Origin: Lachnospiraceae bacterium
Lineage (GTDB): Bacteria; Bacillota; Clostridia; Lachnospirales; Lachnospiraceae
Assembly (NCBI GenBank): GCA_017622575.1
Contig: JAGAQU010000082.1
Location: 62,001-126,000, forward strand
Length of the DNA: 64,000 nucleotides
Direction: 5' to 3'
The notes beneath the pieces are model-generated. The model was not told the DNA's origin and did no database searches. It saw nothing but the letters and a program-made list of their open reading frames with translations. Position numbers and translations under genes: made by a program. Positions within the stretch are counted from its first letter, which is position 1. Each line of letters opens with the position of its first letter. Positions 37,048-47,426 of the stretch are shown piece by piece.

Positions 37048-38145
37048 ATGGTGTATGGTAAACAAATGAGAAAGTCGTTAAAAGATAGGATGACAGGTTA
37101 TTTTATAAATATGGGCAGTAAGCATAAATTTCTTCGGATTCCTGCCATTATGGGACTTGCAGTCTGCCTTCTTTTTTTTCGTTTTACTGATTATTGCAGG
37201 AGAGGAACGAAGCGCTTCGTCTGTGCAATATTTATTTTTATGTGCTTTATGGTTGGAAACAGTTTTGCTTATCCTGTATTTCAGAACACGGGTGGCTTTG
37301 TGGCGGGCGGCACAGATGAACAGATTCCTGTAGTCTCAGAGGATGAAAGTCTTACGCTTACGGGTGATACTTCCGTGAATATTGATGATGTTCCCCTGCT
37401 TGAGGATGCAGATGTTCTTGACGGATATGATGCTTCTGATTTTCACGGTATGAGTGAGGTGGATAAATATTCTCTTTCTGAGATTTTGGAAGAGAGCACA
37501 GAAATGGAAGAAGAGGCGGAACCGGCAGATATACCGGAAACAGAAAATGCATCGAAACCTGTTTTTTCAAAGGATGACTGGAAGCTTGTTCTCATCAATA
37601 AACAGCATCCGATTCCGGATGATTATGAATTTTCGCTGGGTAACATAAAGACCATTAAGGGAACTATGAAATGTGACGAGCGCATTATTGATGAGCTGCT
37701 ATCCATGATGCAGGCTGCCAAAAAGGACGGTATCACACTTGCAATCTGTTCTCCTTATCGCGATCTGAATTATCAGGAAGTTTTGTTTAACCGCAAAATA
37801 GAAGCTTACATGAAAAAAGGAATGTCCTACATGGATGCTTATATCATCTCATCAAAAGCGGTGACAGTACCGGGTGCAAGTGAGCATCAGATCGGACTGG
37901 CTATCGATATTGTTTCTGATGAGTATGTAACGCTGGATGAAGGTTTTGCAGATACGGAAGCAGGAAGATGGCTTGCGGAACATAGCTGTGAATATGGTTT
38001 TATTTTACGCTATCCGGTCGGCAAAGAATATATAACAAGTATTGAATTTGAACCATGGCATTTCAGATATGTCGGAAAAGATGCGGCAATGGTGATTACC
38101 GGAGAAGGAATAACTCTGGAAGAGTTTTGGGATAAATATTTATAA
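37048..38145 (+). CDS. VanY/LdcB-type D-Ala-D-Ala (or L,D-) carboxypeptidase, membrane-anchored
   Basis: The 365-residue protein has two N-terminal hydrophobic segments (about 29-46 and 58-74) as anchor or signal, then an acidic linker to about 170 and a peptidase M15 domain. The zinc motif SEHQIGLAIDIV supplies His280 and Asp287, and EPWH supplies Glu335 and His338. Such enzymes trim peptidoglycan stem peptides outside the membrane. No vanR/S/H/A genes are near, so this is ordinary cell-wall turnover, not a resistance cluster. The start is uncertain: ATG 37048 lacks a strong ribosome site, and ATG 37066 is an alternative. tgt follows after nine bases. Confidence 0.85.
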   Translation: MVYGKQMRKSLKDRMTGYFINMGSKHKFLRIPAIMGLAVCLLFFRFTDYCRRGTKRFVCAIFIFMCFMVGNSFAYPVFQNTGGFVAGGTDEQIPVVSEDESLTLTGDTSVNIDDVPLLEDADVLDGYDASDFHGMSEVDKYSLSEILEESTEMEEEAEPADIPETENASKPVFSKDDWKLVLINKQHPIPDDYEFSLGNIKTIKGTMKCDERIIDELLSMMQAAKKDGITLAICSPYRDLNYQEVLFNRKIEAYMKKGMSYMDAYIISSKAVTVPGASEHQIGLAIDIVSDEYVTLDEGFADTEAGRWLAEHSCEYGFILRYPVGKEYITSIEFEPWHFRYVGKDAAMVITGEGITLEEFWDKYL

Positions 38146-38154
38146 GGAGCTAAT

Positions 38155-39294
38155 ATGTATCGTTTACTGAAACAGGAAGGAAGAGCGAAAAGAGGAGAAC
38201 TGACTACCGTTCACGGTGTGATACAGACGCCTGTTTTTATGAATGTAGGTACTGTTGCAGCAATCAAGGGAGCTGTATCTACGGAAGATTTGGAACAGAT
38301 AGGAACTCAGGTTGAATTATCTAACACATATCATCTTCATGTGAGACCGGGGGATGAAATCGTAAAACAGATGGGCGGTCTTCACAAATTTATGTCCTGG
38401 AATAAACCAATTCTGACGGATTCCGGCGGATTTCAGGTTTTTTCTCTTGCGAGTATGCGCAAAATCAAAGAGGAAGGCGTTTATTTTAACTCCCATATTG
38501 ACGGCAGGAAAATTTTTATGGGACCGGAACAGAGTATGCAGATTCAGTCAAATCTTGCTTCCACCATAGCGATGGCATTTGATGAATGCCCATCCAGTAA
38601 AGCAGACCGAAGCTATGTACAAAATTCGGTAGATCGGACTACAAGGTGGCTGATCCGCTGTAAAAATGAGATGGCGAGACTGAACTCTCTGGAAGATACA
38701 ATCAATAAAGACCAGCTTTTGTTTGGGATAAATCAGGGAGCGATTTTTGAAGATATCCGAATAGACCATGCGAAGAGAATCGCAGAACTTGAACTTGACG
38801 GCTATGCCATCGGAGGACTTGCTGTTGGGGAGACCCATGAGGAGATGTATCATATTATAGAAGAAACGGTTCCTTATCTTCCGGTCGATAAACCAACTTA
38901 TCTGATGGGGGTGGGCACTCCTGCCAATATATTGGAAGGAGTGGAGAGAGGAATCGATTTCTTTGACTGCGTTTATCCGTCCAGGAATGGACGACATGGT
39001 CATTTATATACAAATCACGGGAAAATTAATCTGTTCAATGCCAAGTATGAACTGGATCACCGCCCAATCGAAGAGGGGTGTGCGTGTCCGGCATGCAGAA
39101 GATATTCAAGAAGTTATATCAGACATCTGTTAAAGGCAAAAGAAATGCTTGGAATGAGGCTTTGTGTTCTGCATAATCTTTATTTTTACAATACTATGAT
39201 GACAGAAATCAGAGATGCTCTCGATGCAGGTGAATTTGCTGCATATAAAAAGAGAAAGCTTGAAGGAATGCAACAGGAAAATGGAGAAAAATAA
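38155..39294 (+). CDS. tgt: tRNA-guanine transglycosylase
   Basis: The 379-residue TIM-barrel enzyme swaps guanine 34 for a queuine precursor in GUN tRNAs. It has ILTDSGGFQVFSL with the Asp at the active site, the DCVYPSRNGRHG second-Asp region, and the C-terminal zinc site CACPACRRYSRSYIRHL. TAAGGAG precedes the ATG. yajC follows but has its own promoter. Confidence 0.97.
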   Translation: MYRLLKQEGRAKRGELTTVHGVIQTPVFMNVGTVAAIKGAVSTEDLEQIGTQVELSNTYHLHVRPGDEIVKQMGGLHKFMSWNKPILTDSGGFQVFSLASMRKIKEEGVYFNSHIDGRKIFMGPEQSMQIQSNLASTIAMAFDECPSSKADRSYVQNSVDRTTRWLIRCKNEMARLNSLEDTINKDQLLFGINQGAIFEDIRIDHAKRIAELELDGYAIGGLAVGETHEEMYHIIEETVPYLPVDKPTYLMGVGTPANILEGVERGIDFFDCVYPSRNGRHGHLYTNHGKINLFNAKYELDHRPIEEGCACPACRRYSRSYIRHLLKAKEMLGMRLCVLHNLYFYNTMMTEIRDALDAGEFAAYKKRKLEGMQQENGEK

Positions 39295-39302
39295 GAAAGG
39301 TC

Positions 39303-39331
39303 TTGTTTTTACAGGCAGGATTGTGTATTAT
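39303..39331 (+). promoter_or_regulatory. Predicted sigma-A promoter of yajC
   Basis: TTGTTT (39303-39308) and TATTAT (39326-39331) are 17 bases apart, right after the tgt stop. Confidence 0.55.
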
Positions 39332-39384
39332 ATTTTTTAGACTGGCTATTAAAAGCATAATACTTATATTCAGGAGGAAATTTA

Positions 39385-39708
39385 ATGGGAATCTTATTGA
39401 CAGCTGATACATCAGCCACAGGAGCAGCAGCCGGTGGCGGCATTATCATGATAGTTTATATTGTACTGATCTTTGCGTTTATTTATTTCTTTATGATCAG
39501 ACCTCAGAAGAAAGAACAGAAAAAAATGGCTGCCATGTTATCTGCACTTGAAATCGGTGACTGTGTCTTGACAAACAGCGGATTTTACGGAATTGTCATT
39601 GATATCACAGAGGATACCGTGATTGTTGAATTCGGTAACAACAAGAACTGTCGTATCCCTATGCAGAAGACGGCAATTGCTCAGGTAGAAAAAGCGGACA
39701 ATGAATAA
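39385..39708 (+). CDS. yajC: Preprotein translocase subunit YajC
   Basis: The 107-residue protein has one N-terminal helix (about 18-40), the FMIRPQKKEQKKM motif and a cytosolic OB-like tail (LEIGDCVLTNSGFYGIV). YajC accompanies SecDF in Sec export. Here secDF does not follow; a terminator comes directly after, so yajC is transcribed alone. Confidence 0.93.
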   Translation: MGILLTADTSATGAAAGGGIIMIVYIVLIFAFIYFFMIRPQKKEQKKMAAMLSALEIGDCVLTNSGFYGIVIDITEDTVIVEFGNNKNCRIPMQKTAIAQVEKADNE

Positions 39709-39736
39709 TACAAACGACATGGCTTGAGAAGCAATG

Positions 39737-39766
39737 CAGCCCGACATGCTTATGTCGGGCTGTTTT
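39737..39766 (+). terminator. Rho-independent terminator after yajC
   Basis: CAGCCCGACAT (39737-39747) pairs with ATGTCGGGCTG (39752-39762) around a GCTT loop, then TTTT. It separates yajC from leuB. Confidence 0.85.
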
Positions 39767-39793
39767 AATAAGCATGCTTAAAGGAGGATAACC

Positions 39794-40879
39794 ATGAAAT
39801 TAAACATCACCTGTATTCCCGGAGACGGGATCGGACCGGAAATTGTTACAGAAGCCAAAAAGGTTTTAAATAAAGTCGCTTCTGTCTATGGACATGAAAT
39901 GATTTTTAAAGATATTTTAATGGGAGGTGCATCCATTGACGTGCACGGTGTGCCGTTGACGGATGAGGCGATTGCCGATGCGAAGGCAGCGAATGCTGTA
40001 CTGATGGGTTCTATCGGCGGCAATACCACTACCTCACCCTGGTATCAGCTTCCTCCGGACAAGCGCCCGGAAGCCGGACTTTTAAAAATCCGCAAGGAAC
40101 TGAATCTGTTTGCGAATCTGCGGCCTGCCATACTTTATGGAGAGCTTGCTGATGCCTGTCCTCTTAAGAAAGAAATCAGTGATGCAGGTTTTGACATGAT
40201 GATCATGCGTGAATTGACCGGAGGCCTTTATTTCGGTGAGCGCCATACCATAGAAGAAAATGGCGTCAGGAAAGCCATTGACACCCTTACATACGATGAA
40301 AATGAAATCAGGAGAATTGCGATTAAAGGCTTTGACATTGCAATGAAACGCCGCAAAAAGGTTACCAGTGTAGATAAAGCAAATGTTCTTGATTCCTCAA
40401 GACTCTGGAGAAAAGTTGTGGAAGAGGTTGCAGTAGATTATCCTGAGGTTACCCTGGAGCATATGCTGGTAGACAATTGTGCGATGCAGCTTGTAAAGAA
40501 CCCTGCTCAATTTGATGTTATCTTAACTGAGAACATGTTTGGAGATATTCTTTCCGATGAAGCCAGTATGGTAACAGGTTCTATCGGCATGCTTGCAAGT
40601 GCATCATTAAATGATACGAAATTCGGACTTTATGAGCCCAGCCATGGATCTGCGCCTGATATTGCCGGGCAGGATATTGCCAATCCGATTGCTACCGTTT
40701 TGTCAGCAGCAATGATGCTGCGATATTCCTTTGACCTTGACAAAGAGGCGGATGCCATAGAAAATGCAGTAAAGAGCATTTTGAAAAAAGGCTACAGAAC
40801 TCAGGATATCATGTCGGAAGGATGTGTCCGTGTAGGCTGTAAAGAAATGGGTGATCTGCTGGCAAATGAAATTCATTGA
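39794..40879 (+). CDS. leuB: 3-Isopropylmalate dehydrogenase
   Basis: The 361-residue NAD enzyme oxidises and decarboxylates 3-isopropylmalate in leucine synthesis. Clear are [36 protein letters not shown], the metal site ([14 protein letters not shown]) and [26 protein letters not shown] precedes the ATG. leuA and leuCD are not nearby. It heads a branched-chain amino-acid run (ilvD, ilvB) interrupted by a membrane-protein gene. No T-box leader fits in the 27 bases after the yajC terminator. Confidence 0.96.
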   Translation: MKLNITCIPGDGIGPEIVTEAKKVLNKVASVYGHEMIFKDILMGGASIDVHGVPLTDEAIADAKAANAVLMGSIGGNTTTSPWYQLPPDKRPEAGLLKIRKELNLFANLRPAILYGELADACPLKKEISDAGFDMMIMRELTGGLYFGERHTIEENGVRKAIDTLTYDENEIRRIAIKGFDIAMKRRKKVTSVDKANVLDSSRLWRKVVEEVAVDYPEVTLEHMLVDNCAMQLVKNPAQFDVILTENMFGDILSDEASMVTGSIGMLASASLNDTKFGLYEPSHGSAPDIAGQDIANPIATVLSAAMMLRYSFDLDKEADAIENAVKSILKKGYRTQDIMSEGCVRVGCKEMGDLLANEIH

Positions 40880-40880
40880 C

Positions 40881-42500
40881 ATGGAAAAATTGAAAAAAGA
40901 TTATGAAAAGACAGGGTTCCTGATTTTTTTACTCATCATGGCAGTGTATTACGGGTATCGTTTATTTGCGCTTACTCCCTGGTATGATGAATTATATACT
41001 TATTATTATTTTATCAGCAGAGGACCTGTGTACGCCGCAATACACTGGCCGGTACCCAATAATCATGTGGGTTACTCGGTACTGTCAGCTTTCCTTGATT
41101 TTTTAGGGAATCCTTATATCGGTCTTCGGGGAGTGAGTTATCTGTGTGCACTTGCAAATCTCATTCTGATTTTTGGGATCGGCAGAAGATTTCTGAAAAA
41201 AGGACTTTCCCTTGTGGCTGTACTTTTATATGCATCCATGAATCTTGTCGATCAGATGGCTGTACAGGGAAGAGGCTATACACTTGGGATCACCTGTTAT
41301 CTGACAGCTTTTTACTGTCTTACTTTTATTTGTAAGGAGTTAAGGACAGCCTATAAATATTATGTGGTTTTCGGTATGTCTCTTGTCCTTGGACTCTATA
41401 CGTTGACCAGTGATATTTACTTTGTACTTCCGGTCTGTATGACGGGTGGTATGTATCTGCTTTATCAGGCACTTTCAGAGTCAAAGACAAGTAAACTTCC
41501 ACTGCGAAAATCGGAATACCTTCGAAAGCTTGGAAAGCTGATTACAGTTTCGATTCTGGCAGCAATTGTGACGACAGGCCTGTATGCTGTGATCTGGCTT
41601 GCCATCGGTTCTAATCTGTTGGTCAAGGATGAAACAGGTCTGTATTATGGAATGAATCATGTGAAGATGATTCTTACTGCACCCTTTGACGCACTGCGAA
41701 CAGGTATCGAATACATGCTTTCCACACCTTATATACAGAGCGTGGAAAGACAGGGATATTTTGGAAGACTGCTTCAGTGGATGAAGACACTGATGAACTG
41801 GTATTATGATGGTTTTGCAAGCCTGTTTCTGATCATTGTTTTGACAGGTATTTGTCTTCTCATATGGAAGCTTATTTCAGGTATCAGGAGAAAGGAAAAA
41901 GATAACATTTTGTTCCTGATTTTCCTTCTTTCCGGTATTATATGTATTCCTTTGTTTTTGACGATTCAGTGTGCGCTGCCTTATTACCGGGTGTTTACCT
42001 ATGGAGGCGTCCTACTTGCTTTTTTGGTTGCATGGATGTTTTCTGCCATACTGGAGATTTTTGACAAGGCAGCCTTTGATTTTAAGAATACCAGCCGGAT
42101 AAAGAAAAAGGGCATAACGGTTGTAGGACTGATAGGACTTATAACAATTCTTTCGAGCTTTTGGGTGAATGACGCCCATCATGGACAGTACAGTATGCGG
42201 GAATATCAGATTCAGGATGCTCTTTCACACAGCGATATCAAGAAGGCAGAATATATCTGCGTCACTGATTGTACACAGCAGTATCTGATGAAATTTCTTT
42301 ATGATATAACCTGTGAAAATACGGTCATAGAAGGCTCGGATTATCTGCTTCTTGACAAAAAGATGATGGACCCTGAATATAATGAGATGGAATGGGAGTT
42401 TTATCATTATTACAATACGATTCCATGGGATTACGTAAATGTTAACATGAAACAAGTCTATGAGAATGAAAGTTTCGTGCTTTATATAAAAAATACTTAA
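40881..42500 (+). CDS. GT-C-like polytopic membrane protein (probable glycosyltransferase, family 39-like)
   Basis: The likely start is ATG 40881 (539 residues), two bases after the leuB stop; upstream in-frame ATGs have no better ribosome site. About ten helices are spread over residues 15-410. The first loop holds [17 protein letters not shown] with an Asp-Glu pair, the position of catalytic acids in GT-C enzymes that use polyprenyl-phosphate sugars. A soluble C-terminal 100 residues follow. The substrate is unknown and family membership is a pattern-level inference. Its place between leuB and ilvD has no evident metabolic logic. Confidence 0.7.
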   Translation: MEKLKKDYEKTGFLIFLLIMAVYYGYRLFALTPWYDELYTYYYFISRGPVYAAIHWPVPNNHVGYSVLSAFLDFLGNPYIGLRGVSYLCALANLILIFGIGRRFLKKGLSLVAVLLYASMNLVDQMAVQGRGYTLGITCYLTAFYCLTFICKELRTAYKYYVVFGMSLVLGLYTLTSDIYFVLPVCMTGGMYLLYQALSESKTSKLPLRKSEYLRKLGKLITVSILAAIVTTGLYAVIWLAIGSNLLVKDETGLYYGMNHVKMILTAPFDALRTGIEYMLSTPYIQSVERQGYFGRLLQWMKTLMNWYYDGFASLFLIIVLTGICLLIWKLISGIRRKEKDNILFLIFLLSGIICIPLFLTIQCALPYYRVFTYGGVLLAFLVAWMFSAILEIFDKAAFDFKNTSRIKKKGITVVGLIGLITILSSFWVNDAHHGQYSMREYQIQDALSHSDIKKAEYICVTDCTQQYLMKFLYDITCENTVIEGSDYLLLDKKMMDPEYNEMEWEFYHYYNTIPWDYVNVNMKQVYENESFVLYIKNT

Positions 42501-42517
42501 CTAAAGGAGAGATGAAA

Positions 42518-44188
42518 ATGAGAAGTGACAATGTAAAGACAGGCACCCAGCAGGCGCCCCACAGAAGTTTGTTTCATGCATTGGGATTTACGGAAGAAGA
42601 GATGAAAAAGCCCATGGTGGGTATCGTCAGTTCATACAATGAAATTGTTCCCGGGCATATGAACCTTGATAAAATTGTAAATGCTGTCAAGCTCGGCGTT
42701 GCAGAGGCGGGAGGCGTTCCTGTTGTGTTCCCGGCAATTGCAGTATGTGACGGTATTGCTATGGGACATATCGGTATGAAATATTCTCTTGTGACAAGAG
42801 ATCTGATTGCCGATTCCACGGAATGTATGGCGCTTGCCCATCAGTTTGATGCACTTGTTATGGTTCCTAACTGTGATAAAAATGTTCCGGGTCTGTTGAT
42901 GGCAGCGGCAAGAATCAATGTTCCTACCGTGTTTGTTTCCGGTGGACCGATGCTGGCCGGCCATGTGAAAGGACAGAAGAGAAGCTTGTCCTCCATGTTT
43001 GAGGCAGTTGGGTCCCACGCAGCAGGCACTATGACAGAGGAGGAACTGAGAGAGTTTGAAGAAAAAGTCTGTCCTACCTGTGGTTCCTGTTCCGGTATGT
43101 ATACGGCAAACTCTATGAATTGCCTGACAGAGGCACTTGGAATGGGACTTAGAGGAAACGGTACCATTCCGGCTGTTTATTCGGATAGAATCAAGCTTGC
43201 AAAACATGCGGGAATGGCTGTTATGGAAATGCTGAAAAAAGATATAAGACCAAGAGATATCATGACAAAGGATGCAATTTTAAATGCACTTACCGTGGAT
43301 ATGGCACTGGGATGTTCCACTAATTCCATGCTGCATCTTCCGGCTATTGCCCACGAGATTGGTTTTGATTTTGACATTGCCTTTGCAAATGAAATCAGTG
43401 CAAAGACACCGAATCTCTGCCATCTTGCACCGGCAGGTCCTACGTATATGGAAGACTTAAATGAAGCCGGTGGTGTTTATGCGGTTATGAAAGAACTTGC
43501 AGATATCGGACTTTTACATACTGACTGCATGACAGTCACGGGGAAAACAATTGGAGAAAACATTGCAGGGGCTGTCAACAAAAATCCGGAAGTAATCAGA
43601 CCGGTAGAGAATCCTTATTCAAAGACCGGAGGTCTTGCAGTGCTGAAAGGCAATCTTGCTCCTGACGGAAGTGTGGTGAAGCGCTCTGCCGTTGTGGAAG
43701 AGATGATGGTACATGAAGGACCTGCAAGAGTATTTGACTGTGAAGAGGATGCTATTGCAGCAATCAAAGGCGGAAAAATTGTAGCGGGTGATGTAGTGGT
43801 AATCCGCTATGAAGGACCGAAAGGCGGCCCGGGTATGCGGGAAATGCTCAATCCCACATCAGCAATTGCCGGAATGGGACTTGGATCTTCTGTTGCCCTG
43901 ATTACCGATGGACGTTTTTCAGGTGCATCACGCGGTGCTTCCATCGGTCATGTTTCACCGGAAGCAGCAGTTGGTGGTCCAATTGCGCTGGTGGAAGAGG
44001 GAGATATTATCAGCATCAATATCCCTGAGATGAAGCTTGATGTTAAGGTTTCCGATGAGGAGATGGCTGCAAGATTAGCAAAGTGGCAGCCGAGAGAGCC
44101 TAAAGTTACTTCAGGTTATCTTGCAAGATACAGAGAAATGGTCACAAGCGGTAACAGGGGTGCTATTCTTGAAATCCCCAGGAAGTAA
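42518..44188 (+). CDS. ilvD: Dihydroxy-acid dehydratase
   Basis: ATG 42518 was chosen because AAAGGAG sits eight bases before it; ATG 42512 is only two bases away from that site. The 556-residue iron-sulfur enzyme makes 2-oxo acids for valine and isoleucine. Cluster cysteines are in PNCDKNVPG and [39 protein letters not shown] is the C-terminal signature. Ten to twenty bases separate it from the membrane-protein gene before it. Confidence 0.97.
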   Translation: MRSDNVKTGTQQAPHRSLFHALGFTEEEMKKPMVGIVSSYNEIVPGHMNLDKIVNAVKLGVAEAGGVPVVFPAIAVCDGIAMGHIGMKYSLVTRDLIADSTECMALAHQFDALVMVPNCDKNVPGLLMAAARINVPTVFVSGGPMLAGHVKGQKRSLSSMFEAVGSHAAGTMTEEELREFEEKVCPTCGSCSGMYTANSMNCLTEALGMGLRGNGTIPAVYSDRIKLAKHAGMAVMEMLKKDIRPRDIMTKDAILNALTVDMALGCSTNSMLHLPAIAHEIGFDFDIAFANEISAKTPNLCHLAPAGPTYMEDLNEAGGVYAVMKELADIGLLHTDCMTVTGKTIGENIAGAVNKNPEVIRPVENPYSKTGGLAVLKGNLAPDGSVVKRSAVVEEMMVHEGPARVFDCEEDAIAAIKGGKIVAGDVVVIRYEGPKGGPGMREMLNPTSAIAGMGLGSSVALITDGRFSGASRGASIGHVSPEAAVGGPIALVEEGDIISINIPEMKLDVKVSDEEMAARLAKWQPREPKVTSGYLARYREMVTSGNRGAILEIPRK

Positions 44189-44241
44189 TGATATCTATGA
44201 AATTGTCATAAAATCAAAAGAGATAAGCGGAGGATCGAAAA

Positions 44242-45921
44242 ATGCAGCTGACAGGTGCAGAAATAGTTGTTGAATGTTTAAAAGAACAGGGTGTTGACAC
44301 TGTCTTCGGATATCCGGGTGGTACCATTTTAAATGTATATGATGCCTTATATAAGCACAGCGATGAAATCAGGCATATCTTAACATCCCACGAACAAGGG
44401 GCAGCTCATGCGGCAGACGGCTATGCGAGAGCAACCGGAAAAGTAGGAGTATGTCTTGCCACAAGTGGTCCCGGCGCTACGAATCTGGTGACCGGTATTG
44501 CAACGGCTTATATGGATTCCGTACCAATGGTGGCAATTACCTGTAATGTAAATCTGCCTCTTCTCGGAAAAGATTCTTTCCAGGAGGTTGATATTGCAGG
44601 TGTGACCATGCCGATCACAAAACATGGCTATATTGTTAAGGATGTAAACATTCTGGCAGATACGCTACGCAAGGCATTTACCATTGCAAAAACAGGACGT
44701 CCCGGTCCTGTGCTTGTGGATATTACAAAAGATGTGACGGCAAATACCTGCGAGTATGAAAAAGTATATCCGGTGCCTGCGGTTTCCCCCTGCAAGTATA
44801 CGCAGGAAGATATCAAAAAGGCCGTTGAGCTTTTAAAAGCATCAAAGAAGCCTTATATTTACGTAGGCGGTGGTGCCGTTATCTCCGGAGCATACAAAGA
44901 AGTAAGAGAGCTGTCAAAGCTTCTTGATGCGCCTGTCTGTGATACCCTTATGGGCAAAGGTGTCATGGACGGACACAGCGACTATTACACAGGAATGATC
45001 GGTATGCATGGGACAAAGACATCGAATTTCGGTGTCAGCAACTGTGATCTTCTGATCGCACTGGGTGCAAGATTTTCTGATCGTGTTGTGGGAAATGCAT
45101 CTAAATTTGCGCAGGGAGCCAAGGTGTTACATATTGACATCGATGCGGCGGAAATCAACAAGAACATTCACTGTGATGCCTATGTTGTGGGTGATCTGAA
45201 AGAAGTCTTACAAAAAATTAATAAAGAGCTTCCTCAAATGGAACATTCTGAGTGGATGAAGCATATAAAAGAGTTAAAGGAAAAATATCCGCTCAGATAC
45301 GAAGAGCATGGGCTGTCATGTCCTTACATCATGGAAGAGATAGACAATGTGACAGAGGGTAAGGCGATCATCACAACGGATGTAGGCCAGCATCAGATGT
45401 GGGCTGCTCAGTATTACAAATATTCTGAGCCCAGAACCTTCCTTTCATCAGGCGGTCTTGGAACCATGGGATATGGTCTCGGGGCCTGTATCGGCGCCAA
45501 GATGGGAAGACCGGATAAAATCTGCATCAATATTGCCGGCGACGGATGTTTCCGCATGAATATGAATGAACTGGCAACTGCAAGCCGTTACAATATTCCT
45601 GTGATACAGGTAGTGATCAACAATCATGTTCTCGGTATGGTAAGGCAATGGCAGACACTGTTCTATGGAAAGCGTTATTCCCAGACAGTTCTGGATGACG
45701 GTGTAGATTTCTGCATGGTTGCTAAGGGGCTTGGATGTGAAGCAATCAGAGTCACAAAGAAAGAAGAGGTTGCAGATGCTGTCAGAAGCGCAATTCAAAT
45801 GAACAGACCGGTATTGATCGAGTGTATGATACCGGAGGATGATAAGGTATTTCCTATGGTGCCTGCCGGAGCACCCATAAGTGATGCTTTCGATGAGTCG
45901 GATCTGAAAAATAAAGAATAG
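44242..45921 (+). CDS. ilvB: Acetolactate synthase large (catalytic) subunit
   Basis: The 559-residue TPP/FAD enzyme joins pyruvate to pyruvate or 2-oxobutyrate. Recognisable are YPGGTILNVYDALY, the glutamate in SHEQGAAHAADGYAR, and the TPP/Mg motif GDGCFRMNMNEL near 434. The regulatory subunit gene ilvN/ilvH, often downstream, is missing; an L,D-transpeptidase gene follows instead. ilvC is also not here. Confidence 0.95.
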   Translation: MQLTGAEIVVECLKEQGVDTVFGYPGGTILNVYDALYKHSDEIRHILTSHEQGAAHAADGYARATGKVGVCLATSGPGATNLVTGIATAYMDSVPMVAITCNVNLPLLGKDSFQEVDIAGVTMPITKHGYIVKDVNILADTLRKAFTIAKTGRPGPVLVDITKDVTANTCEYEKVYPVPAVSPCKYTQEDIKKAVELLKASKKPYIYVGGGAVISGAYKEVRELSKLLDAPVCDTLMGKGVMDGHSDYYTGMIGMHGTKTSNFGVSNCDLLIALGARFSDRVVGNASKFAQGAKVLHIDIDAAEINKNIHCDAYVVGDLKEVLQKINKELPQMEHSEWMKHIKELKEKYPLRYEEHGLSCPYIMEEIDNVTEGKAIITTDVGQHQMWAAQYYKYSEPRTFLSSGGLGTMGYGLGACIGAKMGRPDKICINIAGDGCFRMNMNELATASRYNIPVIQVVINNHVLGMVRQWQTLFYGKRYSQTVLDDGVDFCMVAKGLGCEAIRVTKKEEVADAVRSAIQMNRPVLIECMIPEDDKVFPMVPAGAPISDAFDESDLKNKE

Positions 45922-45923
45922 AA

Positions 45924-47327
45924 ATGAATAAAAATATCATATTAAAAGGATGCATAATTGGTTTTTCACTGATATTGGTTTCTCTGTTTGCCATGTATCT
46001 GGGATTGTCCAGATATTACAGCAGCGGATTCAGCTACGGAACATGGATCAATGGCGTATATTGTACCGGAAAAAGTATCAATGAGATTAATGACGAACTT
46101 TTAAAAAAGTATGACTATGAAGGACTTACCATCTTTATGGGAGATGGTAAGTCCTATACCATATCAGCCGACGAGGTACATCTTTCTTTCTCCTTTGAAG
46201 AATCTCTTGAATTGTATCGGGAGAGGCAGAATCCTTATCTTTGGATTGACAATCTGAAAGCATCCGCTAAAGATAAAACCATACAGCCTGTCATGGAATA
46301 TGACAAAGAGCTGTTTGAAAAAAAACTGAAAAGCTTCGGAATCACGGACGGTAAGAATATGGACGACAGACGGGTCAGGATTCTGAAAGGGGATAACGGA
46401 TATTATCTTGTCAACGAGAGAAAGTATGCATTTGACGGTGCAATGGCCAAGAAACTGATTTATAGTTCCTTTGAAAATCTGAAGCCGGAGATTGATCTGG
46501 AAGCAGCCGGCAGTTACAAAGACCTGTCGCTTACTAAGGACATGGAAGACACTCTAAAACTGTGGGATTTGATCTCCGAATATCAGAATTGCAATATTGT
46601 CTATCAGATGGGAGAAAAACAGGTTCCCATTAACCAGGGTATTGCCGCTGATTTTCTCCTGCTTGACAGTGACGGAGATTTTGTCATTGGCGAAGATGGA
46701 AATCTTTGTACGGATGAGGAAAAAGTTTATGCTTTTGTGGATGCCCTGGCTGACAAATATGATACCGTCGGCACTACAAGACTTTTTCATGCAACCCGGG
46801 GAGAAACTGTAATGGTAAAGGGCGGCATTTACGGGAATGAAATTGACCGCGAAGCGGAAAAAGAATATCTCCTGAATGCTTTCCTTAACAAAAAGTCTGA
46901 AGTACATACACCTGAATATATTCAGACAGCTCAAAAACAGGGACTTGACGATATCGGAGATACCTATATAGAGGTGGATATGACGGAGCAGAAGCTCTAT
47001 TATTATGAAAAAGGCCGGCTTGTCATTGAAACAAGTGTGGTGACGGGAAATACTTCCCTCAGAAGAGGAACTCCGTGTGGAACCAACTATGTATATGCCA
47101 AGCAGAAAAACAGGATACTCCGCGGAGAAGATTATGAAACTTTCGTAAAATACTGGATTCCCGTAAAAGGTGCGATCGGAATTCATGACTCCTCCTGGAG
47201 AAGTGAATATGGCGGTGAAATTTACAAAACGAACGGATCTCATGGCTGTGTCAACACGCCTCTTGATGAAGTGGCAAAGCTTTATGATATGGTGGAGATC
47301 GGAACGCCGTGTGTGATGTTTTACTAA
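45924..47327 (+). CDS. L,D-transpeptidase (YkuD domain) with PG_binding_4-type region
   Basis: The 467-residue protein starts with a membrane anchor (about 7-29), continues through a helical/beta region (about 30-330) like the PG_binding_4 part of Lachnospiraceae Ldts, and ends in a YkuD domain (about 350-467). The catalytic motif is GSHGCVN with Cys442 and the preceding His440. It forms 3-3 cross-links or anchors proteins in peptidoglycan outside the cell. The start lies two bases after the ilvB stop without a clear ribosome site, so coupling to ilvB translation is likely. Confidence 0.9.
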   Translation: MNKNIILKGCIIGFSLILVSLFAMYLGLSRYYSSGFSYGTWINGVYCTGKSINEINDELLKKYDYEGLTIFMGDGKSYTISADEVHLSFSFEESLELYRERQNPYLWIDNLKASAKDKTIQPVMEYDKELFEKKLKSFGITDGKNMDDRRVRILKGDNGYYLVNERKYAFDGAMAKKLIYSSFENLKPEIDLEAAGSYKDLSLTKDMEDTLKLWDLISEYQNCNIVYQMGEKQVPINQGIAADFLLLDSDGDFVIGEDGNLCTDEEKVYAFVDALADKYDTVGTTRLFHATRGETVMVKGGIYGNEIDREAEKEYLLNAFLNKKSEVHTPEYIQTAQKQGLDDIGDTYIEVDMTEQKLYYYEKGRLVIETSVVTGNTSLRRGTPCGTNYVYAKQKNRILRGEDYETFVKYWIPVKGAIGIHDSSWRSEYGGEIYKTNGSHGCVNTPLDEVAKLYDMVEIGTPCVMFY

Positions 47328-47332
47328 AGCAG

Positions 47333-47361
47333 TTGACTAAAGTGTTAAATCGGTTTAAAAT
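47333..47361 (+). promoter_or_regulatory. Predicted sigma-A promoter of serC-serA
   Basis: TTGACT (47333-47338) and TAAAAT (47356-47361) are exactly 17 bases apart. The leader of about 60 bases shows no riboswitch-sized structure. Confidence 0.7.
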
Positions 47362-47426
47362 ATGAGGAAATGATTTTATGCTCTAACTAAATTAAGTGGG
47401 GATATCCCTGACAGGAGGAAGATAAA

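Noticed and set aside
37048..38145. Possible vancomycin-resistance locus because of the VanY-like gene
   Set aside because: No vanR, vanS, vanH, vanA/B or vanX gene is nearby; the protein looks like an ordinary cell-wall carboxypeptidase.
39767..39793. T-box or attenuator in front of leuB
   Set aside because: Only 27 bases separate the yajC terminator from leuB, and no stem or specifier loop fits.
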